DNA from: Modestobacter sp.
Lineage (GTDB): Bacteria; Actinomycetota; Actinomycetes; Mycobacteriales; Geodermatophilaceae
Assembly (NCBI GenBank): GCA_025965635.1
Contig: JAOPWO010000106.1
Span: forward strand, 1-5,307
Length of the DNA stretch: 5,307 bases
Reading direction: 5' to 3'
Position 1 is the first letter of the stretch. Each line of letters opens with the position of its first letter. Both the position numbers and the translations under genes were made by a program. This document shows positions 1 to 4,427 of this stretch, in pieces. A model generated the notes under the pieces. That model had not been told where the DNA came from, ran no database searches, and saw only the letters and a program-made list of their open reading frames with translations.

Positions 1-170
1 ACCGCCGTTTCACCCTTACCAGTGCACGCACTGGCGGTCTGTTCTCTGTGGCACTGTCCCGCGGGTCACCCCGGGTCGCTGTTGGCGACCACCCTGCCCT
101 GTGGAGCCCGGACGTTCCTCGGCGACAGGGTCTCCCCCGCCGACGCGACCGCCCAGCCGACTCGTCCGTC
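1..170 (-). ncRNA. rnpB: RNase P RNA, bacterial type A, 5' part (partial)
   Basis: This is the catalytic RNA of RNase P, which removes 5' leaders from pre-tRNAs together with the RnpA protein. Read on the minus strand, the segment contains the highly conserved 5' block GAGGAACGTCCGGGCTCC (120 down to 103), followed by CACAGGGCAGGGTGG, the GGGGTGACCCGCGGGACAG block, GCCACAGAGAACAGACCGCC and GGTAAGGGTGAAACGG. These occur in the same order as in Streptomyces and E. coli RNase P RNA, by my recall of those sequences. The 5' strand of P1 (CGAGTCGG, 164-157) marks the start, so the 5' end is placed at about 164-173. The inverted repeat CCAGTGC/GCACTGG at 19-34 is the short P12 hairpin. The P3 region is short compared with Streptomyces. 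The remaining 200 or more nt, including the second half of P4, lie beyond the left edge. Identity is near certain; the exact 5' end is not. Confidence 0.95.
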
Positions 171-179
171 GTACCCGCC

Positions 180-185
180 ACCCTA
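180..185 (-). promoter_or_regulatory. Candidate -10 element of rnpB
   Basis: On the minus strand TAGGGT (185-180) fits the actinobacterial TANNNT -10 pattern. It would put the transcription start near 173, just before the conserved P1 strand of RNase P RNA. No convincing TTGACA-like -35 is seen 16-19 nt further upstream, where the sequence is already the end of the PIG-L gene. Placement is inferred from position only. Confidence 0.35.
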
Positions 186-208
186 CCCGGGCGGTCACGA
201 CGCCCGAC

Positions 209-928
209 TCAGCCCCAGAACAGCCGAAAGCCCACCCGCCGCCGGTCGTCCTCGGTGAGGGTCGACATGTCGATCACCTGCCGCGCCTGCTCCTCGACGG
301 GCACGTCGGAGAGCAGCTCCAGGTACCGGCGGTGCTCGCTCAGCGAGCGGACGGCGGCCTCGACCTGCGGCTCGACGTCCACCTCGTGCGGCGGGTCGGA
401 CATCTCCTGCACCGCGATGTACTGCACTCCCTTCCACCGCGGCTCGGCCAGGTCGGGGAAGATCCACTCGTTCGCCGCATCGGCGACGGCGTCGATCACG
501 CACTGGCCCAGCGCCTGGTGGTCGGCGGAGTTCACGTACGCCGGCGACACCCCGGGTGGGGTCCACGTGGGCCCGGAGTACCCGGTGACGACCAGCTCCG
601 GGCGGTGCCGACGGATCGCCGCGGCCAGGTCCCGCCGCAGCTCGGGCCCCGCGACGAGGATGCCGTCGCGGTGGTCGAGGAACTCCACGTCGGTCACCCC
701 GACGACGGCGGCCGATCGCCGCTCCTCGTCCTCCCGCAGCGGACCGGCGATCTCCGGTGGCACCCCCTCCATCCCGGCCTCGCCGCGGGTGGCCAGCACG
801 TAGTGCACCTCCTTGCCGGCCGCCGTCCACACCGCGACCGCCGCCGCGATGCCGTACTCGATGTCGTCGGGATGGGCGGCCACGACGAGGGCACGCTGCC
901 AGTCGTCGGGCATCGGGGCGGTCGACAT
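209..928 (-). CDS. PIG-L (LmbE-like) family zinc deacetylase
   Basis: The 239-aa protein belongs to the PIG-L/LmbE superfamily of zinc-dependent N-deacetylases and amidases, which includes MshB and Mca of mycothiol metabolism. The N-terminal strand leads into the hallmark AHPDDIE (His19, Asp21, Asp22, Glu24). His19 and Asp22 would be zinc ligands and Asp21 the general base. The usual Arg/Glu-rich helix follows (REDEERRSAA, 65-74), then a strand ending FLDHRDG (83-89). The SADHQALG segment (Asp136, His137) supplies the third zinc ligand. No signal peptide is seen, so it is probably cytoplasmic. Length is normal for the family. The ATG at 928 is chosen because the AHPDD strand sits about 18 residues in. 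A GAGGG sequence overlaps the stop of the preceding hydrolase, 13 nt before the start, which is a rather long spacing. Methionine 6 is an alternative start. It is the last gene of the exporter operon, and about 37 nt separate its stop from rnpB. Substrate unknown; sequence alone does not make it MshB or Mca. Confidence 0.9.
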   Translation of the reverse strand: MSTAPMPDDWQRALVVAAHPDDIEYGIAAAVAVWTAAGKEVHYVLATRGEAGMEGVPPEIAGPLREDEERRSAAVVGVTDVEFLDHRDGILVAGPELRRDLAAAIRRHRPELVVTGYSGPTWTPPGVSPAYVNSADHQALGQCVIDAVADAANEWIFPDLAEPRWKGVQYIAVQEMSDPPHEVDVEPQVEAAVRSLSEHRRYLELLSDVPVEEQARQVIDMSTLTEDDRRRVGFRLFWG

Positions 929-944
929 GCGGGCAGTCTGGCCC

Positions 945-1649
945 TCAGCGCGCGGCGACCGCCAGCAGCGCCTGCGCCAGCTCGGCCGGGGCGCTGACCA
1001 TCGGATCGTGACCGGTCGCAAGCTCGACCACGTTCCAGCCGGGCTGCTCCCGCACCCGTTCCCGCGAGGGGTCGATGGTCGCCAGCGGCGGCGTGGTGCA
1101 GTCGACGAACGTCCGCGGCCGGGCGGCCCAGCGGGCGGCGTCGAAGTGCAGCCGGTCGTCGTACACCCCGGCCGGCTGTGGGGTCTGCCGGCGGTCGACC
1201 CAGGCGGCGTCGTCCCCGCTGAGCCCGAACGCCGACGCCGGCGGCGGCGGGAGGTGGCCGTGGGCGGCGATCGCCCCACGGCGGGCCGCCTGCACCTGCG
1301 GGCTGTTGCGGGTGGACCACGCCTCACCGGGCACCGGGACGACGCCGTCCACGTAGACCAGCGCTGCCACCTCGTCGCCGAGCCGGTCGGCGGCACCGGT
1401 GACGACCATCCCGGCGTAGCTGTGCCCGACCAGGACCGCGCCCCGGCACTCCTCGGCCCGGACGGCGGTCACCACGTCCTCGACGTGGGTGCCCAGGGTG
1501 ATGTCGCCCGTCAGCTGGTGCGCCCGCTCCCCGAGCCCGCTCAGCGTCACGGTCACCGGCCGGTGCCCGCCCGCCACCAGCAGCGGCAGGACGCGACGCC
1601 AGCACCAGGCGCCGTGCCAGGCGCCGTGCACCAGGACGACGTCGGTCAC
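945..1649 (-). CDS. alpha/beta-fold hydrolase (esterase-like)
   Basis: The 234-aa protein has the layout of small alpha/beta hydrolases related to plant methylesterases and hydroxynitrile lyases, common in actinobacteria. It opens directly with a first strand and oxyanion loop VVLVHGAWHGAWCW (4-17), followed by the conserved SGLGER (37-42). The nucleophile elbow is GHSYAG with Ser77 (75-80). After the YVDG strand (99-102) comes a Pro-rich cap region. The C-terminal ATGHDPMVSAP segment supplies catalytic His214. The acid residue is not obvious: the usual site after strand 7 reads CTTPPLATIDP, where Asp193 is the only candidate. No signal peptide, so probably cytoplasmic. The start is GTG at 1649, which overlaps the exporter stop as GTGA and places the first strand at residue 3. 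This implies translational coupling, as no Shine-Dalgarno is seen. The PIG-L gene follows after 16 nt. Natural ester or amide substrate unknown; co-transcription with an exporter suggests work on a compound to be exported or detoxified (inference). Confidence 0.88.
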   Translation of the reverse strand: MTDVVLVHGAWHGAWCWRRVLPLLVAGGHRPVTVTLSGLGERAHQLTGDITLGTHVEDVVTAVRAEECRGAVLVGHSYAGMVVTGAADRLGDEVAALVYVDGVVPVPGEAWSTRNSPQVQAARRGAIAAHGHLPPPPASAFGLSGDDAAWVDRRQTPQPAGVYDDRLHFDAARWAARPRTFVDCTTPPLATIDPSRERVREQPGWNVVELATGHDPMVSAPAELAQALLAVAAR

Positions 1650-3178
1650 CGGACGGCGGGCTCTGCCTGCGGTGCCGGCGCCTTCGGCGCTCGGCGCTGC
1701 TCGGCGCCCGGCGCGGCGGAGCGCACGAGCCAGAAGACCAGCAGCCCGCCGAGGACGCCGGCCACCCCGCAGGCGAGGAAGACGTCGCGCAGCCCGTCGG
1801 CGTAGGCGGTCGCGAAGAGCTCGGTGAGCTGCCCGCGCGCCTCCGGCGGTGACTGCCCGACCAGCTGCCCGGCCTGCCCGCCGCTGAGCGCCGAGGCCGT
1901 GGCGTCGGCGTCCGCCGCGCCGCCGGCGCGCAGCGTCGAGGCCGTCTGGGCGGTGAAGATGCTGCCCAGCACGGCGACGCCGAGGGCGAAGCCCAGCTGC
2001 CGGGCGGTGTTCACCGCGCCGGAGGCCATCCCGCTGCGCTCCCGCGGAACGGTGTCCAGGGCGGCGGAGGCCAGGCTCGGGTTGGCCACCCCGACGCCGA
2101 TGCCCAGGACGGCGAGCCCCGGCACCAGCACCGTCCAGCTGGAGCCGCCGTCGACCAGCGCCAGCAGGAACGACCCGATGCCGATGACCACCAGGCCGCT
2201 GCCCACGACCAGCCGGGGCGGGAACGTCTGCAGCCAACGCCCGGCGCCGGCGGCGATGCTGAAGCTGAGCAGTGACAGCGGGATGAACACCAGCCCGCCC
2301 TGCAGCGGCGACAGGCCCAGCACCGACTGCAGCCACAACGAGAGGAACAGGCTGTTGGAGAAGGCTGCGGCGTTGAGCAGCAGGGCGCCGAGCATGATCC
2401 CGGTGAACGACCGGGAGCGGAACAGCCGGACGTCGAGCATCGGCGCCTCCCGGCGCAGCTCGATGACCACCCACCCCGCGAGGACCAGCAGCCCGGCGGC
2501 GAGCGGTGCCCAGGCGACCGGGCGGCCCCAGCCGTCGGAGGTGGCCCGCACCAGTCCGAACACGACGCCGCCGGCGCCCAGGGTGAACAGCGCGATGCCC
2601 ACGAGGTCGGGCCGCGGCGCCCCCTCCTGCCGGGCCTCCCGGACCACCAGGACGGTCAGCACGACGGCCAGCACGCTGATCGGCAGGTTCACGAAGAAGA
2701 TCCAGCGCCAGGAAAGCTCGCTCAGCGCGCCGCCCAGGATGGGACCGAGCGCCGCGGCAGCGCCGACGACCGCGCCCCACACGCCGAAGGCGGTGCCGCG
2801 CTCACGCCCCTCGTAGCTGGTGTTGATCAGCGCGATGGTGGTGGCGAGCATCGCCGCGCCACCGATCCCCTGCACGGCGCGGGCGACGATCAGCAGCTCG
2901 GCTCCCGGCGCCAGCCCGCAGGACAGCGAGGCCACGGCGAACAGCACCAGCCCGGTCAGGTAGATCCGGCGCCGCCCGTAGAGGTCGGCCAGCGATCCGG
3001 CGCCCAGCACCAGCGCGGCCAGGGCCAGCGCGTAGACGTCGACCACCCACTGCAGCTGACCGAACGACGTGCCGAGGTCCAGGGCCATGTCGGGCAGCGC
3101 GACGTTCACGATCGTGACGTCGATCAGCAGCATGAACGTGCCGGTGCACACCGCCACCAGCGGCAACCACTTCTTCAC
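1646..3178 (-). CDS. MFS drug:H+ antiporter, DHA2 (EmrB/QacA) type, 14 TM
   Basis: This inner-membrane proton-driven exporter has 510 aa from the GTG at 3178. It shows 14 hydrophobic segments at roughly 4-26, 44-63, 72-90, 93-118, 130-152, 158-179, 192-210, 222-240, 258-283, 290-310, 323-342, 348-368, 388-410 and 464-486. DHA2 motifs are clear: LLIDVTIVNVALP in TM1, motif A GSLADLYGRRR (61-71), motif B RAVQGIGGAAM (100-110) and antiporter motif C ending GPILGG (145-150). A Pro/Ala-rich cytoplasmic tail closes the protein. The ATG at 3238 would add 20 residues. I prefer the GTG because family members usually begin right before the KKWLPLVAV stretch, because G/C at third positions is 14 of 20 in the added codons against 20 of 20 just after the GTG, and because the upstream ORF stop overlaps this GTG as GTGA. 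The gene stop likewise overlaps the hydrolase start. Substrate cannot be told from sequence; multidrug or metabolite export is the family role. Confidence 0.93.
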   Translation of the reverse strand: MKKWLPLVAVCTGTFMLLIDVTIVNVALPDMALDLGTSFGQLQWVVDVYALALAALVLGAGSLADLYGRRRIYLTGLVLFAVASLSCGLAPGAELLIVARAVQGIGGAAMLATTIALINTSYEGRERGTAFGVWGAVVGAAAALGPILGGALSELSWRWIFFVNLPISVLAVVLTVLVVREARQEGAPRPDLVGIALFTLGAGGVVFGLVRATSDGWGRPVAWAPLAAGLLVLAGWVVIELRREAPMLDVRLFRSRSFTGIMLGALLLNAAAFSNSLFLSLWLQSVLGLSPLQGGLVFIPLSLLSFSIAAGAGRWLQTFPPRLVVGSGLVVIGIGSFLLALVDGGSSWTVLVPGLAVLGIGVGVANPSLASAALDTVPRERSGMASGAVNTARQLGFALGVAVLGSIFTAQTASTLRAGGAADADATASALSGGQAGQLVGQSPPEARGQLTELFATAYADGLRDVFLACGVAGVLGGLLVFWLVRSAAPGAEQRRAPKAPAPQAEPAVR

Positions 3179-3366
3179 CGCCGGTGCATGCCCCCGATAT
3201 GCGCGATGCAACCAACTGCCCGGCGTGAGCCAGCCCATCCCCGACCGCTCACCGCCCGCGCTCCGGGGAGCACCGGCCGGTCGTAGGGGCGGGGACGCAC
3301 CAGGTGCAGCACACCCGACCCGCCCGGCAGTGCCGCGAAGCCCAGCACCAAGTCCCGTGTCCGCAT
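3175..3366 (-). CDS. 63-codon leader ORF, probable DoxX-like N-terminal remnant
   Basis: The ATG at 3366 opens a 63-aa frame that begins MRTRDLVLGFAALPGG and continues GVLHLVRPRPYDRPVLPG (18-35). The pattern of a glycine-rich first helix, then G-x-x-H-x-x-R-P-x-P-Y/F-D and LPG, resembles the N-terminus of small DoxX/COG4270-type membrane proteins as I recall them. Those are usually about 120 aa with four helices; here everything after the LPG is missing. Third-position G/C is 31 of 36 in the first part but 19 of 27 afterwards, so the second half looks like non-coding sequence read by chance. Two signals suggest it is still translated: a TANNNT element sits exactly 6 nt before the ATG (leaderless start), and its TGA overlaps the exporter GTG as GTGA. 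It may therefore be a decayed gene serving as a coupling leader. It could also be a chance ORF; homology is from memory only. Confidence 0.4.
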   Translation of the reverse strand: MRTRDLVLGFAALPGGSGVLHLVRPRPYDRPVLPGARAVSGRGWAGSRRAVGCIAHIGGMHRR

Positions 3367-3372
3367 GGAGGC

Positions 3373-3378
3373 ACCGTA
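3373..3378 (-). promoter_or_regulatory. -10 element for the exporter operon, leaderless geometry
   Basis: On the minus strand TACGGT (3378-3373) is followed by exactly 6 nt and then the ATG at 3366. This TANNNT-N6-ATG geometry is the known hallmark of leaderless transcripts in actinobacteria and deinococci. It supports a transcription start at the A of the ATG and makes this the likely promoter of the minus-strand operon. A TCGACA sequence (3404-3399) resembles a -35, but its 20-nt spacer is too long to be persuasive. Confidence 0.5.
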
Positions 3379-3382
3379 GGCT
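3377..3382 (+). promoter_or_regulatory. -10 element for the TauE/SafE permease gene
   Basis: On the plus strand TAGGCT fits TANNNT and ends 8 nt before the GTG at 3391. A transcription start at 3389-3391 would give a leaderless or nearly leaderless mRNA. It shares the TA at 3377-3378 with the opposite-facing TACGGT element. A GGAGG at 3367-3371 lies 19 nt before the GTG, too far to act as an ordinary ribosome binding site for it. No clear -35 is visible. Confidence 0.4.
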
Positions 3383-3390
3383 CCGCGGCC

Positions 3391-4146
3391 GTGTCCGCTG
3401 TCGACCTGCTCATCGCCGCCGGGGTCGCACTGCTCGCCGGGGGGATCAACTCGATCGCCGGTGGCGGGTCGCTGATCCTCTTCCCCGTGCTGGTGGCCCT
3501 GGGGCTGGGCACGGTCGCGGCCAACGTCACCAACTCGATCGCCCAGTGGCCCGGCTACATCGGCGGCGTGCTCGGCTTCCGCGGTCAGTACGCCGGCCAG
3601 CGCTCCCGGATCATCCGGTTCTCGGCAGTGTCGGTGCTCGGCGGGACCGTCGGGTCGGTGCTGCTGCTCACCACGCCGTCGGAGGCCTTCGACACCGTCG
3701 TCCCGGTGCTGGTGCTGCTGGCCAGCCTGCTGCTCGCGTTCCAGCCGCTGATCACCAAGCGGCTGAAGAAGGCCGAGGACGGCGTCCGCACCCACGACCC
3801 GCTCTGGCTGTACGTGGCCGTCTTCCTGGCCACGGTCTACGGCGGCTACTTCGGCGGGGCGCTGGGCGTGATCCTGGTCGGCGTGCTCGGTGTCGGGCTG
3901 CACCGGCTGAAGCTGGCCAACGCGATCAAGAGCGTGATCGCCATGGTCACGGCCACGGTCACCGTCGTGGTGTTCGGCATCTTCGGTCCGGTGGAGTGGA
4001 CCTACGTCGCGGTCTGCGCGCCGGCCAGCCTGGTCGGCGGGTTCCTCGGCGCCAAGGTGGCCACCCGCATCCCGGCCACGCCCCTGCGGGTGATGATCGT
4101 GGTCTTCGGCGTCGCGGTGGCCGTGTACCTGTACCTCCGCGGCTGA
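3391..4146 (+). CDS. TauE/SafE family membrane permease
   Basis: The 251-aa integral membrane protein belongs to the TauE/SafE (TSUP) family, whose members move sulfite, organosulfonates, sulfoacetate or related anions across the inner membrane. It shows the internal two-fold repeat of the family. The first half carries the signature AGGINSIAGGGSLILFPVL (16-34), then LGTVAANVTNSIAQWPGYIGG (39-59). The second half carries VYGGYFGGALGVILVGVLG (149-167), then KLANAIKSVIAM (174-185). About eight hydrophobic segments are visible: near 4-34, 38-61, 76-95, 101-121, 138-168, 178-200, 203-225 and 232-249. A short charged loop (KRLKKAEDG, 123-131) separates the halves. Length is typical. The GTG at 3391 is chosen because hydrophobic sequence starts four residues in and the upstream in-frame codons read as basic, cysteine-rich sequence unlike the family. 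Transcription is divergent from the exporter operon. No sulfur-metabolism gene lies beside it, so the substrate is open. Confidence 0.9.
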   Translation: MSAVDLLIAAGVALLAGGINSIAGGGSLILFPVLVALGLGTVAANVTNSIAQWPGYIGGVLGFRGQYAGQRSRIIRFSAVSVLGGTVGSVLLLTTPSEAFDTVVPVLVLLASLLLAFQPLITKRLKKAEDGVRTHDPLWLYVAVFLATVYGGYFGGALGVILVGVLGVGLHRLKLANAIKSVIAMVTATVTVVVFGIFGPVEWTYVAVCAPASLVGGFLGAKVATRIPATPLRVMIVVFGVAVAVYLYLRG

Positions 4147-4152
4147 CCGCCG

Positions 4153-4364
4153 GTGGCCGTCCTGGCCGCGCTGCCCGCCGGCGCACTGCTGCTCGCGTCG
4201 CTGGCCGCGGCGACTGCCGGGGCGTCGGTACCTGGGCACCCTGGGTCCGGCGACGGCTGTACCAGGAGGTCACCGCCGGGTCGACCGATCGGCAGCGCTT
4301 CGAGCACCTGACGTGCCACCCCGAGACGGGCATGCTCCGGGCCACCGCAGCGCCGGTCAGCTGA
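4153..4364 (+). pseudogene. small membrane-protein gene, apparently frameshifted
   Basis: A GTG at 4153, 6 nt after the permease stop, opens a hydrophobic stretch of about 23 residues (VAVLAALPAGALLLASLAAA...) that looks like one membrane helix. Its third positions are 21 of 23 G or C. In that frame the sequence then turns non-coding-like and stops near 4318. In the -1 frame, coding character takes over from about 4221 to the TGA at 4362. This part encodes a polar tail with VRRRLYQEVTAGSTD and then FEHL, HPETGML, with very high third-position G/C and no start codon of its own. Joining the two halves at the GGGG run (4219-4222) gives a plausible protein of about 70 aa: one helix, an Arg-rich cytoplasmic border and a soluble tail. 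The simplest reading is loss of one G, by mutation or sequencing error. A -1 ribosomal slip is a less likely alternative. I do not recognise the family. It probably belonged to the permease transcript. Confidence 0.4.
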
Positions 4365-4368
4365 CCGG
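4353..4368. terminator. Palindrome between converging genes, possible bidirectional terminator
   Basis: CCGGTCAGCTGACCGG is a perfect 16-bp palindrome. As RNA from either strand it can fold into a 6-bp GC-rich stem with an AGCU loop. It lies where the plus-strand permease transcript and the minus-strand nadA transcript converge. It holds a TGA for the plus-strand frame (4362-4364) and a TGA for a short minus-strand frame (4359-4357). No U-tract follows on either side, so it is not a classical intrinsic terminator, though U-less hairpins are common at actinobacterial gene ends. It could equally be a protein-binding site. Confidence 0.4.
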
Positions 4369-4427
4369 AGGAACGGCCCCCGTCCAGGCACCCGCCGCGA
4401 GCGCGCGAGGGGTGGGGGGCCCGTCCA

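Noticed and set aside
19..34. Inverted repeat CCAGTGC-AC-GCACTGG, operator-like, at the left edge.
   Set aside because: It falls at the P12 hairpin position within the RNase P RNA, so it is explained as RNA structure and not as an operator.
48..997. Long plus-strand open frames (48-803 and 101-997) opposite the PIG-L gene and rnpB.
   Set aside because: Their translations are Arg/Pro/His-rich low-complexity products of GC-rich antisense reading. The minus strand carries clear family motifs over the same span.
1605..1628. Tandem 12-nt direct repeat CCAGGCGCCGTG.
   Set aside because: It encodes the doubled HGAW of the HGAWHGAWCW oxyanion-loop motif, which is usual in this hydrolase group.
1684..1707. 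Three closely spaced copies of TCGGCGC.
   Set aside because: They lie in the codons for the low-complexity C-terminal tail of the exporter; codon bias and Ala/Arg/Pro content suffice as explanation.
1824..2816. 330-codon plus-strand open frame antisense to the exporter.
   Set aside because: Ser/Arg/Pro/Thr-rich shadow without any recognisable domain, opposite a transporter with all expected motifs.
3175..4239. 354-codon minus-strand frame spanning the permease gene.
   Set aside because: Most of it (above 3366) is antisense to the permease and His/Asp/Gln-rich. Only the last 63 codons have an independent promoter-like start and are kept as a separate feature.
4367..4371. GGAGG on the plus strand after the palindrome, like a ribosome binding site.
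   Set aside because: No credible start codon with coding-like sequence follows; the region runs straight into antisense of nadA.
4002..4391. Minus-strand frame of 129 codons opposite the permease end and the gap before nadA.
   Set aside because: It has no family resemblance or credible start. The plus strand shows better coding bias over the same stretch.
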